Positions 1 to 6,953 of a DNA stretch of 21,569 nt are shown piece by piece. The first letter of the stretch is position 1. The number at the start of each line of letters is the position of its first letter. The stretch is from contig CAYTGR010000064.1 in assembly GCA_964437445.1 (NCBI GenBank), positions 1 to 21,569 of the forward strand, in the 5' to 3' direction. The notes beneath the pieces are model-generated. The model saw only the letters and a list, made by a program, of their open reading frames with translations. It was not told the DNA's origin and did not search any database. Source of the DNA: CAYTGR01 sp964437445 (GTDB lineage Bacteria > Chloroflexota > Anaerolineae > B4-G1 > SLSP01). The position numbers and the translations under genes are program-made.

Positions 1-858
1 CTCAGCACTGACTCCCCCTTCGCGGGCCAGCACCCGCTGCACCTCGGCCAACGCCAGCACCTCCGTCTCGCCGATGGTCAACCGCCGATCCACAATCAGG
101 TCGCACCGATCCGGCACGGCATTGCGGCTCACGGCATGGGAACGGATGTCGGTCACGGCCAGGACCCCCGGTCCCAGGAAAGGATCCTCAGCCAGCTGTT
201 CGGCCAGCAGCTCCAGCCCAAAGATGATGCGCGAGGCAGCGTAGATAGCGTTCTCCCCCAGCTCCGGGCTGGAAGAATGCGCGGACCGGCCCTTCACCGA
301 CAGCAACAGCTCCAGGTGCCCGCGTTGCGCCCGCACAATCTGGAGGTTGGACGGCTCCGCGATCACGACCCAATGGGGGCGTATCCCGCTTTCTTCCAAC
401 AGGGCGCGGGTACAGATCCCTTCGGCTGGCTCCTCCAGCCCCACCGTAGCGACCAATAGCTGCCCACGCAGCGGGACTTGGCGCCGCAGGAGCGCAGCGG
501 CCCCGTAAACGGTCGCCGCCAGCCCCGCCTTCATGTCAGCCGCCCCCAGACCGTAGAGTCGGCCCTGACGCACCTCCGCCCCCCAGGGATTGACCGTCCA
601 GGCAGCCGGGTCGGCTACTTCCACCGTATCCATGTGGCTGTTGAACATCAGCGTCGGTCCCTCGGCTGACCCAATTTGTCCCACGACGTTACCCGCTGCA
701 TCCATCCAGACTTTGGGGAATCCCAGACGGTGCATCTCCTCTGCCACTAAACCGGCCACGGCCCCTTCCTGCCCCGGCAAACTGGACGTGCGCACCAGCT
801 GCTGCACAAAGGCCAACAACGCTTCACGTTCCTGTACCGTCAAATGCCATGAATTCAT
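1..858 (-). CDS. M20 family metallopeptidase (YgeY/ArgE/DapE-like), 3' end cut by window
   Basis: A reading frame open from the ATG at 858 to the window edge gives 286 residues and no stop, so the C-terminus lies outside. Zinc-site motifs of the M20 family are visible: SHMD with H75 and D77, the bridging aspartate D108 in GAADMKAG, the catalytic glutamate pair E142-E143 in GLEEP, and the next metal ligand near AEPS at about 167-170. The lid/dimerisation domain begins around residue 178 (GRSAHSSSPELGENAIYAA). M20 enzymes hydrolyse amide bonds of N-acyl amino acids or small peptides in the cytoplasm. The N-terminal spacing and the GLGAADMKAG motif resemble the YgeY-type branch more than classic ArgE, but the substrate cannot be read from sequence. 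GGTGAG lies six bases before the ATG. A second ATG eight bases downstream is out of frame. It lies 52 bases after the sugar transferase on the same strand and may be co-transcribed with it. Confidence 0.88.
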   Translation of the reverse strand, partial: MNSWHLTVQEREALLAFVQQLVRTSSLPGQEGAVAGLVAEEMHRLGFPKVWMDAAGNVVGQIGSAEGPTLMFNSHMDTVEVADPAAWTVNPWGAEVRQGRLYGLGAADMKAGLAATVYGAAALLRRQVPLRGQLLVATVGLEEPAEGICTRALLEESGIRPHWVVIAEPSNLQIVRAQRGHLELLLSVKGRSAHSSSPELGENAIYAASRIIFGLELLAEQLAEDPFLGPGVLAVTDIRSHAVSRNAVPDRCDLIVDRRLTIGETEVLALAEVQRVLAREGGVSAE

Positions 859-910
859 CTTACTCTCACCCTCATCTGCCCATAGGCTTCCAGCCCAGGA
901 TCAAGGCAAC

Positions 911-2329
911 TCAATAAGCGCCGTTCCCCGACAAAACCGTGGGGATAGTCCGCACCAAAATGGTGAAATCCAGCCAGGGAGACCAGTGTTCCACATAATA
1001 GAGATCCAACAGTACCATCTCGTCAAACGTCAGCTCGCTGCGCCCGCTCACCTGCCACAGCCCTGACATTCCCGGCGGCACCTCCAACCGTTTGCGGTGC
1101 CAGGCCTGATATTGCTCCACCTCGCCCGGCGTCGGGGGACGAGGACCGATCAGACTCATTTCACCTTTTAACACATTGAGAAACTGCGGCAGTTCGTCCA
1201 GACTGGTGCGTCGCAGGAACCGTCCCACGCGCGTCAGCCGGGGGTCATTGCGGATTTTGAAGAGGGGACCATCGGCCTCATTTAACTCGCGGAGGCTCTC
1301 CTGTTCCTTTTCGGCCCCCACCCGCATGGAACGAAACTTGTACACCATAAATAACTTCCCCTTGTATCCCACCCGCACTTGCCTGTAAAAGACCGGGCCG
1401 GGGGAATCCAGCCGAATCGCCAGCGCAATCAGCCCAAAAAAGGGCGCCCCCAGGACCAACCCCACGACCGCTCCCACCACGTCTATGATCCGTTTAATCA
1501 CCAGGGCCGTCCGGCTAAAAGCAATCTCCTGCACGCTGATCAGCGGCACGCCCCCCAGATCGCTCACCGCCACCTGGCTCAGACTCATCTGAAAGAAATC
1601 CGGCACGATGCGGGCCTGGACGTTGTGACGCTCGCACTCGCGCAACACCCCCAAAATCCGCCGGTGATAGGTCCATGGCAACGTGATAATGACCTCATCC
1701 ACCGCTTCATTGTCAATGGAACAGGCCAGATTATCAATGGGGCCCAGCCCTTTGAAGCGGCCGATCTCGCCGCCCCCCTTGACCGGATTGTCGTCCACAT
1801 ACCCCACAATCTGATAGCCCAGATCGGGGCGGGCGACAATCGTCCGCATCACGCGGCGTCCCACTTCCCCGGCCCCGACGATAACAACCCGCTTGACGCC
1901 GATCCCGCGACGCCGTAAACGCCCCTGCAACCACAAGGCCAGCGCCCGCGCCAACGACAGCAACGCCACCATGCCGATCCCGGCTTCCAGCAGCAGCAGG
2001 CGGGAATAAACCAGCGGGCGGAGGACAAAAGCCATGGCCAGCGCCAGCAGGGTGGCCTTTGCTACGGCATTCATGACCCGATAGACATGGTCCAACCAGG
2101 TCCGGCCGCGCCATTCCCGATAGGCCCCCTCACCCCACAGCATGACCGGCACAGCCACCGAGAAAAACAGGAAAAAGAGGGCATAAGCGCTCAGCGGAGC
2201 ATCGTATGCCACATCCCGCAACCAGCGCAACCGGTAACGGGTCACATAAGCCAGCACGATGGTCAGATTGACCAGGACAATGTCCAGCCCGATCACCCAT
2301 AGCGAGGATTTGTCTCGTTTCCCGTTCAC
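911..2329 (-). CDS. Polyprenyl-phosphate sugar-1-phosphate transferase (bacterial sugar transferase, exopolysaccharide initiation)
   Basis: A 472-residue membrane protein. The N-terminal half has several hydrophobic segments (about residues 11-30, 48-66, 88-104, 112-135), then a CoA-binding/Rossmann-like domain starting at about 147 (RVVIVGAGEVGRRV). The C-terminal half is the bacterial sugar transferase catalytic domain: KRIIDVVGA plus a membrane helix, then PVFYRQVRVG, YKFRSMR, the segment RTSLDELPQFLNVLKGEMS and IGPRPP. The family moves a sugar-1-phosphate from a nucleotide sugar to undecaprenyl phosphate at the inner membrane, the first step of exopolysaccharide or O-unit assembly. I chose the GTG at 2329 because its GTGA overlaps the upstream glycosyltransferase stop and GGGGAAG precedes it; the longer frame from 2431 would run 100 bases into that gene. 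Translational coupling to the glycosyltransferase is likely. The sugar specificity is unknown. Confidence 0.9.
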   Translation of the reverse strand: MNGKRDKSSLWVIGLDIVLVNLTIVLAYVTRYRLRWLRDVAYDAPLSAYALFFLFFSVAVPVMLWGEGAYREWRGRTWLDHVYRVMNAVAKATLLALAMAFVLRPLVYSRLLLLEAGIGMVALLSLARALALWLQGRLRRRGIGVKRVVIVGAGEVGRRVMRTIVARPDLGYQIVGYVDDNPVKGGGEIGRFKGLGPIDNLACSIDNEAVDEVIITLPWTYHRRILGVLRECERHNVQARIVPDFFQMSLSQVAVSDLGGVPLISVQEIAFSRTALVIKRIIDVVGAVVGLVLGAPFFGLIALAIRLDSPGPVFYRQVRVGYKGKLFMVYKFRSMRVGAEKEQESLRELNEADGPLFKIRNDPRLTRVGRFLRRTSLDELPQFLNVLKGEMSLIGPRPPTPGEVEQYQAWHRKRLEVPPGMSGLWQVSGRSELTFDEMVLLDLYYVEHWSPWLDFTILVRTIPTVLSGNGAY

Positions 2330-3477
2330 GTGGCTTCCCCTGGCACCCCAAGAATCTGACGGTAGACCGCTGCGGTCTGCCGTGCAGCAGCCTCCCAGGT
2401 AAAACAAGCCGCCTGTGGCGGTCCCTGACAACGCAACGACTCCCGCAGCGGAGCGTCGGTCAGCAAGCGATGCAGCCCCTCCGTGACGGCCGCCACGTCC
2501 TGCGGCGGGACGGTGAGGGCCGCGTCGCCGATGACCTCCGGCAACGCCGTCGTCGCACTGGTCAAAGTCGGCACGCCACAGGCCAGAGCTTCCAACACCG
2601 GCAGCCCAAACCCTTCATAGTGAGAAAGGTACACGAAGAGCTCAGCCGCATTATACCAGAATGGCTGCGTTTCTGGCGCGACGTAACCGGGGAAGTGCAC
2701 CCGGTCCTGCAGCCCAAGCCGGGCCACCTCGGCGAAGAGCTCCTCGTAGAACCAACCGCGTGCCCCCGCTAACACCAAATGCAGCTCCGCCTCTGCCAGC
2801 CGGGCAAAGGCCCGCACCAGCGTGAGCAAATTCTTGCGCGGCTCTAAAGTGCCCAGAAAAAGGATAAACCGCTCGGGCAACCCCTGTTGGTGGCGGAACT
2901 GCGCCACTTCGGCCGCGGGGAGGGGCCGGAAACGCGGTTCCACGCCATGGTAAATGACGTGCACACGCTCCGCGGGCACCCGGAGCAGCGCCGTCACCTC
3001 TTGGGCCGTAAACCGCGAAACGGCAACGACGGCAGCCGCCCGGCGACAAGAGATCCCGGTCATTAACCGCAGGTAAAACCGGTTCCCGCGCCGAAAAAAC
3101 TCCGGGTAGCGCAGGAAACTGAGGTCGTGCACCGTGATAATCTGCGGGCAGGAAGCCAGGAGTGGCCCGACAAAGGCCGGGGCGTGCAGCAACGCCGCGC
3201 CCAGCCGGCGCAAGGTGCCAGGCAATACCAGCTGCTCCCACAGGATACGGACCGGCGGGCGTTGTGTGGGCCAGGTTGAACGTTGGATCTGCAACGCCAG
3301 GCCCTCCGGCAGCCGGCCTGGCCCCGTCAACGCGACATAGCGCAGCTGATCCCGTCCCGGTGAAAGGCCCTGCAACAAATGCGTCAAGTAAGTAGCAATA
3401 CCGGCGCTGCGGTAGGAGGCATCGCCGGCAAGCAAATGAGCATTGAGCGCCACCAAGGGCTGATCCGTCGGTTGCAT
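2326..3477 (-). CDS. GT4 family glycosyltransferase
   Basis: A 383-residue GT-B protein. The C-terminal half has the GT4 donor-site signature: a GTLEPRKN segment after the linker, then the E-x7-E motif in SHYEGFGLPVLEALACGVP, followed by TALPEVIGDAA. The N-terminal acceptor domain contains AGIATYLTHLLQGL, typical of a glycine-rich loop. The family transfers a sugar from a nucleotide donor with retention, usually onto lipid-linked glycans. The chosen start is ATG 3477 (MQPTDQPLVAL); the frame is open further upstream, but that part translates AT-richer intergenic sequence with GTGAGC repeats. A TATAAT hexamer ends about ten bases before this ATG and there is no clear Shine-Dalgarno, so translation could be leaderless. 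Its four-base overlap with the sugar transferase suggests a shared cell-surface glycan pathway. Confidence 0.87.
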   Translation of the reverse strand: MQPTDQPLVALNAHLLAGDASYRSAGIATYLTHLLQGLSPGRDQLRYVALTGPGRLPEGLALQIQRSTWPTQRPPVRILWEQLVLPGTLRRLGAALLHAPAFVGPLLASCPQIITVHDLSFLRYPEFFRRGNRFYLRLMTGISCRRAAAVVAVSRFTAQEVTALLRVPAERVHVIYHGVEPRFRPLPAAEVAQFRHQQGLPERFILFLGTLEPRKNLLTLVRAFARLAEAELHLVLAGARGWFYEELFAEVARLGLQDRVHFPGYVAPETQPFWYNAAELFVYLSHYEGFGLPVLEALACGVPTLTSATTALPEVIGDAALTVPPQDVAAVTEGLHRLLTDAPLRESLRCQGPPQAACFTWEAAARQTAAVYRQILGVPGEAT

Positions 3478-3487
3478 AGCCGGGCGA

Positions 3488-3493
3488 ATTATA
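3488..3493 (-). promoter_or_regulatory. Candidate -10 element for the GT4/sugar transferase genes
   Basis: A perfect TATAAT on the minus strand lies about ten bases before the ATG at 3477. The best -35 at 17 bases is weak (TTTGTC). Transcription would begin only a few bases before the start codon, implying a leaderless or nearly leaderless mRNA. This is inference from position. Confidence 0.4.
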
Positions 3494-3528
3494 ATGCCCT
3501 TTGGAGGAAAGACAAAACAGAGGCAGGA

Positions 3529-3553
3529 AGTGAGCCGTGAAAAGTGAGCAGTA
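3529..3553. repeat. Short GTGAGC-type low-complexity repeat
   Basis: The gap between the radical SAM gene and the GT4 gene contains AGTGAGCCGTGA followed by AAAGTGAGCAGTA, two imperfect copies of a GTGAGC-based unit. The same unit recurs at 21436-21458, so it is a dispersed intergenic repeat rather than part of either gene. Confidence 0.5.
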
Positions 3554-3572
3554 AAGCTGGGAAAGAGGGCCG

Positions 3573-4709
3573 CTACCAAAGGCGCAGCTGGCGGGCGGGG
3601 GCGTGCCCATCCAGCAAGATAAACGGGGCCGCCCGGTCAGCGGCGATACCGAGCCGGCGCAGATCGCGCAGGTCACGCAGCCGCCCCTGACGGCGGGCCG
3701 CCAGCACCCGTTCCGCGCCTTGAAGGCCAATGCCGGGCACCCGGAGCAGTTGTTCCCGGTCGGCCTGGTTCAATTCCACCGGCAGCTGCGCCAGGTTTTG
3801 CCGCGCCCAGGCCAGTTTGGGATCCTCGGCTAACGGGAGGTTGCCGTCGCCGGCAAAGGGCAGCTCTTCCACCGTGAAGCCGTAGTCGCGCAGCAGGAAC
3901 GAGGCCTGATAGAGCCGGTGTTCGCGCACCGGGGAGGCCGGCGGCAGCGACTCCAGCGGCGTATCGGGGACCGGGTTGAAAGCGCTAAAATAGGCCCGCG
4001 CCAGCTTGAGGTTGCGGTAGAGGTACTCCGTGGTGGAGAGCAATTCTACGTCGCTCTCGCCCGCCGCGCCGACCACAAACTGCGTGGTGGAGCTCGGCCC
4101 GCGGCCGCCCTGGCTGGCTCGCAATTCCTGGATCCAGCGCAAACGCTCCAGCAGCTCCGAGGTGAAAATCTTGTGCGGTGCTAACCGGGCCAGGCGCTGG
4201 TCGTTGGGCGCCTCCAGATTGACCGAAACCCGATCCGCCAGGGGCAGCGCCGCCGCCACCTGGTCACGCTCCGCGCCGGGCATGATCTTCAGGTGGATGT
4301 ACCCCCGGAAGCCGTAACGCTGGCGCAGCAGCTCGGCTGCCGCTAACAGCCGATCCTGGGTGCGCGGGCCACCGCCGGCCACCCCCGAGCTCAAAAAGAG
4401 CCCTTCCACCACGCCGCGCTGGTGCAAATGCAGAAAGACGCGGGCCAGCTCATCCGGCGTGAAGGCCGCCCGCTGAAAGTCGCGCCCGGCACGGAAGGGG
4501 CAGTAAGCGCAATCCCGCTCGCAAGCCGAGGTGAGCAAGGTTTTCAACAAGGGGATTCGCTTGCCGCCGGGCAGCGCCGCGTAGTAGACGCAGCCGGCCA
4601 GTTCCGCCAGCGCGCCCGCCGCCCGCCCGCCGCCCGTCGGGGCGACCTCCTCGGCCGGCTCAAAGCAGGTCGCCGGGCCTAACAGTCGCAGCTTGTCCAG
4701 TGGATCCAT
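3573..4709 (-). CDS. Radical SAM protein with C-terminal helix-hairpin-helix, putative DNA repair/modification type
   Basis: 378 residues. The radical SAM cluster motif is C63-x3-C67-x2-C70 in SACERDCAYC, followed by a TIM-barrel-like region. The C-terminus has a helix-hairpin-helix DNA-binding motif at about 319-345 (LLRVPGIGLQGAERVLAARR). This architecture matches the family described as a putative DNA modification/repair radical SAM protein that tends to occur beside a uracil-DNA-glycosylase-like partner; no such partner is visible in this window. The ATG at 4709 is preceded by AGGAGGGG at ideal spacing and by a strong promoter with an SOS-like operator, which fits a damage-induced role. 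The reaction itself is unknown. The gene ends about 95 bases before the GT4 gene, which has its own -10 box, so they probably form separate units. Confidence 0.85.
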   Translation of the reverse strand: MDPLDKLRLLGPATCFEPAEEVAPTGGGRAAGALAELAGCVYYAALPGGKRIPLLKTLLTSACERDCAYCPFRAGRDFQRAAFTPDELARVFLHLHQRGVVEGLFLSSGVAGGGPRTQDRLLAAAELLRQRYGFRGYIHLKIMPGAERDQVAAALPLADRVSVNLEAPNDQRLARLAPHKIFTSELLERLRWIQELRASQGGRGPSSTTQFVVGAAGESDVELLSTTEYLYRNLKLARAYFSAFNPVPDTPLESLPPASPVREHRLYQASFLLRDYGFTVEELPFAGDGNLPLAEDPKLAWARQNLAQLPVELNQADREQLLRVPGIGLQGAERVLAARRQGRLRDLRDLRRLGIAADRAAPFILLDGHAPARQLRLW

Positions 4710-4726
4710 CGGCCCCTCCTGCTTCT

Positions 4727-4755
4727 ATTATACGAACAAAAGTTCTATTCGTCAA
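4727..4755 (-). promoter_or_regulatory. Sigma-70-type promoter of the radical SAM gene
   Basis: Read on the minus strand, TTGACG (4755-4750) is separated by exactly 17 bases from TATAAT (4732-4727). The predicted start is near 4720, right at the AGGAGGGG ribosome-binding site. Hexamer match, spacing and position relative to the gene all agree. Confidence 0.75.
4734..4745. promoter_or_regulatory. SOS-like LexA operator candidate (GAAC-N4-GTTC)
   Basis: The palindrome GAACTTTTGTTC (minus-strand reading) sits inside the 17-base spacer of the radical SAM promoter, abutting the -10. It matches the GAAC-N4-GTTC core of the Gram-positive LexA box. Binding here would block RNA polymerase. By chance about 0.3 such eight-base matches are expected in a window this long, so the placement rather than the match alone makes it credible. 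Confidence 0.6.
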
Positions 4756-4759
4756 GCTG

Positions 4760-5352
4760 AGCTTGAGCGCCGGGCGCATCCGCCAGCCACATCCCCGTTT
4801 CCCGCCCGGACGTGAACGTCCGGGCTACCAGCCACGCCCCGTGAACGGGGCTGGGAAGCCCGCTTATGATCTTTGAGAAAATAATTCGGTCATCTGAGCC
4901 GTGGGCTTTTGGGCTTGGTAGTAACGCCTTCAGGCGTTTCTTTGCTGCCGCCAAAGGGGAGAACGCCTAAAGGCGTCACTACCCACGCCTTTTCAGCCGG
5001 TTCGCCCATGACCGAATTTAATTTTCAAACTTCATCAGCGGGCGTGATTTCATGGCCCGGCAGATTGAGCACCGGGCGCATCCGCCAGCCACATCCCCGC
5101 CTCCCGCCCGGACGTGAACGTCCGGGCTAACCAACCACGCCCCGTGAACGGGGCTGGGAAGCCCGCTTCAGCGGGCGTTGTCCAGTAGCCCGGCGCTTGA
5201 GCGCCGGGCGCATCCGCCAGCCACATCCCCGCCTCCCGCCTGGACGTCAACGTCCGGGCTACCAGCCACGCCCCGTGAACGGGGCTGGGAAGCCCGCTTC
5301 AGCGGGCGTTGTCCAAGTAGCCCGGCGCTTGAGCGCCGGGCGCATCCGCCAG
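4760..5352. repeat. Array of 132-bp repeat units made of TNNA-loop hairpins
   Basis: Copies of a common unit start their CGCATCCGCC segment at 4775, 5077, 5209 and 5341; the last three are exactly 132 bases apart, and the fourth copy is truncated. Each full unit holds four perfect hairpins in the same order: stem GCCCGGCGC/loop TTGA, stem CCCGGACG/loop TGAA, stem GCCCCG/loop TGAA, and stem GCCCGC/loop TTCA (for example 5188-5209, 5107-5126, 5139-5154, 5161-5176). The copy at 5242-5255 has loop TCAA instead of TGAA. No protein-coding signal is convincing in this stretch; open frames are by-products of the GC-rich repeats. The first copy is interrupted by a MITE-like insertion at 4866-5036. Confidence 0.85.
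4866..5036. mobile_element. MITE-like element, copy 1 (171 bp)
   Basis: The hairpin found intact at 5161-5176 and 5292-5307 (GCCCGCTTCAGCGGGC) is split here: GCCCGCTT at 4858-4865 and AGCGGGC from 5037. Between them lie imperfect terminal inverted repeats of about 28 bases, both ending inward in TTCGGTCAT (4866-4893 and 5008-5036). The interior has two small hairpins, AACGCC/TTCA (4923-4938) and ACGCC/TAAA (4963-4976). No coding capacity. A second, inverted copy lies at 6038-6410, which supports mobility. Confidence 0.7.
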
Positions 5353-5396
5353 TTAACCGACGGGCAGGCCAGACACCCATAACCATTTTACCGAAG

Positions 5397-5921
5397 TCAT
5401 CCCAGATCGGCAATTCTATCGCCAGGCACCCCCCACGCTTCCAGCTCCTGCCGCCAGAGCTGATCCTCTACCTCATACATAACATTGGCCTCGCGGATTA
5501 CAATAGGGGGAGCACCTTCTTCCACCCGCTCCAAAACGGGAATGGTAGTGCCTGCGCGATGGTGTTGCTTCTGATTATTCACATACGCGACATAATTGGG
5601 CAAGCGTTTGCCGTCAAAAGAAAATGCGCCATACTCCTCTTGCCAATAGAAAGGCACAGCACACTGTCCAGACTGGTTTACCCGTGCTGAGGCAACTCCT
5701 TTCACCTGGCCGATAAAGGTTGCCAATGATACTTTGGGCGGCACAGAAACCACCATGTGGACATGATCCGCAACGCCATTCAACGCCAACACGATGGCTT
5801 CCAGACCTGCGGCTTTGCTTCGTAACAATCCGTAAACCATTGGCTCAAGATCTGGCGTCAACAAAGGCTGCCGGTTTTTAGTGGTCCATACCAGATGATA
5901 AAACAACCGCCAATAGGGCAT
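5397..5921 (-). CDS. REP-associated tyrosine transposase (RAYT, Y1/IS200-like HUH enzyme)
   Basis: 174 residues, close to the usual size of this family. The N-terminus MPYWRLFYHLVWTTKNRQP is the typical start of the Y1 transposase fold. The HUH metal motif is H53-V-H55 in ADHVHMVV. The catalytic tyrosine motif Y-x3-Q is Y113 to Q117 in YVNNQKQHH. Such enzymes nick and rejoin single-stranded DNA at hairpins, and RAYTs are linked to the spread of REP/REPIN palindromes. The gene is flanked on both sides by hairpin repeats and MITE copies, so it is the obvious candidate for acting on them. The ATG at 5921 is preceded by a GGAG-type site. All catalytic residues are present, so it appears intact. 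Confidence 0.88.
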   Translation of the reverse strand: MPYWRLFYHLVWTTKNRQPLLTPDLEPMVYGLLRSKAAGLEAIVLALNGVADHVHMVVSVPPKVSLATFIGQVKGVASARVNQSGQCAVPFYWQEEYGAFSFDGKRLPNYVAYVNNQKQHHRAGTTIPVLERVEEGAPPIVIREANVMYEVEDQLWRQELEAWGVPGDRIADLG

Positions 5922-5976
5922 GTTACACTCCGTGGCACACCGCTTTGTGAGAAAATGAATGAAACTTCAGCATCCG

Positions 5977-6023
5977 CCAGACGCCAACGTCTGGACTAAC
6001 CAATCACGCCCCGTGAACGGGGC
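5977..6023. repeat. Divergent copy of the hairpin repeat upstream of the RAYT gene
   Basis: Two hairpins in the order seen in the 132-bp unit: CCAGACG stem with loop CCAA (5977-5994), the only non-T-starting loop I found, and GCCCCG stem with loop TGAA (6008-6023). It leads directly into the MITE junction at 6030-6037. Confidence 0.7.
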
Positions 6024-6037
6024 TGGGAAGCCCGCTT

Positions 6038-6410
6038 ATGAAGTTTAAAAATCAGATTCGGTCATGGGCAAGCCGGCTTAGAAGGCGTAACATAGAATAA
6101 ATAGATAGAATGTAGTGAGTAGTGACGCCTTTAGGCGTTCTCCCTTTCAGCGGCCAGCCAAGAAACGCCTGCTGGCCTTTAAAAATTAGATGCGGTAACA
6201 CCAGGCGACTCGTTTTTTCCCGGCGGTAACACCAGGCGACTCGTTTTTTCCCGGTGGGACGCCGGGCGATCAATCGCCCGGCTACCCAAGCCACGCCCGG
6301 TAAACCGGGCTGCCGTAGCCCCGTTCACGGGGCGTTGCTGGCTTGGCTGGCGGTTAACCGCCGGGCGCCCAGCGCGCACGTGACCGAATTATTTTCTCAA
6401 AGATCATCCT
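6038..6410. mobile_element. MITE-like element, copy 2 (inverted, about 373 bp)
   Basis: It is inserted in the same hairpin type: GCCCGCTT at 6030-6037 on one side and CAGCGGGCG from 6411 on the other. The left end resembles the reverse complement of copy 1's right end. The right end (around 6381-6408) is nearly identical to the reverse complement of copy 1's left end, including GACCGAATTATTTTCTCAAA. The interior GTAGTGACGCCTTTAGGCGT matches the reverse complement of copy 1. It is longer than copy 1 because of about 30 extra bases near 6090-6115 and about 200 bases from about 6176 to 6378. The latter include a 31-bp tandem duplication and hairpins at 6261-6282 (TCAA), 6295-6310 (TAAA), 6318-6333 (TTCA) and 6349-6362 (TTAA). 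Confidence 0.65.
6192..6253. repeat. Two identical tandem 31-bp repeats
   Basis: Positions 6192-6222 and 6223-6253 are identical over 31 bases, beginning GCGGTAACACCAGG and ending TTTTTTCCCG. It is a perfect head-to-tail duplication inside MITE copy 2. No function is apparent. Confidence 0.85.
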
Positions 6411-6475
6411 CAGCGGGCGTTGCCCAGTAGCCCGGCGGCTTCAGCGCCGGGCGCTTTGACAAACTAAAGTTTGTC
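6411..6475. repeat. Hairpin repeats downstream of MITE copy 2
   Basis: Two stem-loops: 6430-6452, GC-rich with loop TTCA and one bulge, and 6458-6475, stem GACAAAC with loop TAAA. The second has an AT-rich stem unlike all the others but keeps a T-N-N-A loop. The rest of the gap up to the terminator at 6550 shows nothing further. Confidence 0.65.
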
Positions 6476-6549
6476 CTACCCGCTTTATTATAGCCCCGGT
6501 TGCTGCTTGGGCGACCCACAACTTTACCGCTTTGCGATTGACGTCTAAC

Positions 6550-6577
6550 AAAAAAGGCCCTGGAATCTTCCAGGGCC
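6550..6577 (-). terminator. Intrinsic terminator of the glycerol operon
   Basis: On the minus strand a perfect 10-bp stem (GGCCCTGGAA with TTCCAGGGCC) and a two-base apical gap is followed by six T residues. It lies about 20 bases after the last gene of the block (stop at 6599), so it marks the 3' end of the minus-strand glycerol transcript. Confidence 0.85.
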
Positions 6578-6598
6578 TCCGCAGCTTCGGCCAAGGGG

Positions 6599-6919
6599 CT
6601 AAAACGCGATCATCCCGGTCACGTAAACGCCGTAGATGAACAGCACCACCCCTACCACCACCAGCACCCGCTTCAACAGCAGGTCGGCCTTCTCGCTGAT
6701 CGCCAGGTCCAGAATAATGGCGCGCACCCCCATGAGCGCGTGCGTGATGACGACCCCCAAAAAGACTGTCTCCAGCGCGAAGATCCAGGGGTTAGCAAGA
6801 TAAGCCACCACATCCGTGTAAAACCGCAGCCCGGTTGGCGCGACGAAATGCTGTGCCACCATGTGCACGCCCAACAGGACGAGTAACAACGCTCCGGTAA
6901 TTGCTTGCCAGATCCACAT
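6599..6919 (-). CDS. sdhD: SdhD-like membrane anchor subunit
   Basis: 106 residues with three membrane helices (about 5-27, 45-66, 84-104). Helix II carries H60 in THALMGVRAIILD, followed by D71, the spacing seen around the haem-ligand histidine of SdhD proteins; H19 and H24 in helix I are further possible ligands. Together with the SdhC-like protein it would hold haem b and a quinone site in the membrane. The start is ATG 6919 with AGGGAGG upstream, 34 bases after the SdhC-like stop. It is the last gene before the terminator. Given the absence of SdhA and the adjacent GlpA-like gene, it may anchor a glycerol-3-phosphate dehydrogenase rather than succinate dehydrogenase. Family assignment is good; subunit naming is by analogy. 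Confidence 0.78.
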   Translation of the reverse strand: MWIWQAITGALLLVLLGVHMVAQHFVAPTGLRFYTDVVAYLANPWIFALETVFLGVVITHALMGVRAIILDLAISEKADLLLKRVLVVVGVVLFIYGVYVTGMIAF

Positions 6920-6953
6920 AGGTTCCCTTCCTCCCTTAAACCTTGCTACCCTA

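Noticed and set aside
4760..5400. Possible CRISPR array because of regularly spaced repeats
   Set aside because: The repeated unit is 132 bases, made of hairpins with no variable spacers, and there are no cas genes.
5178..5690. 170-codon open frame on the plus strand across repeats and the RAYT gene
   Set aside because: It translates hairpin repeats followed by the antisense of the transposase; no independent coding evidence.
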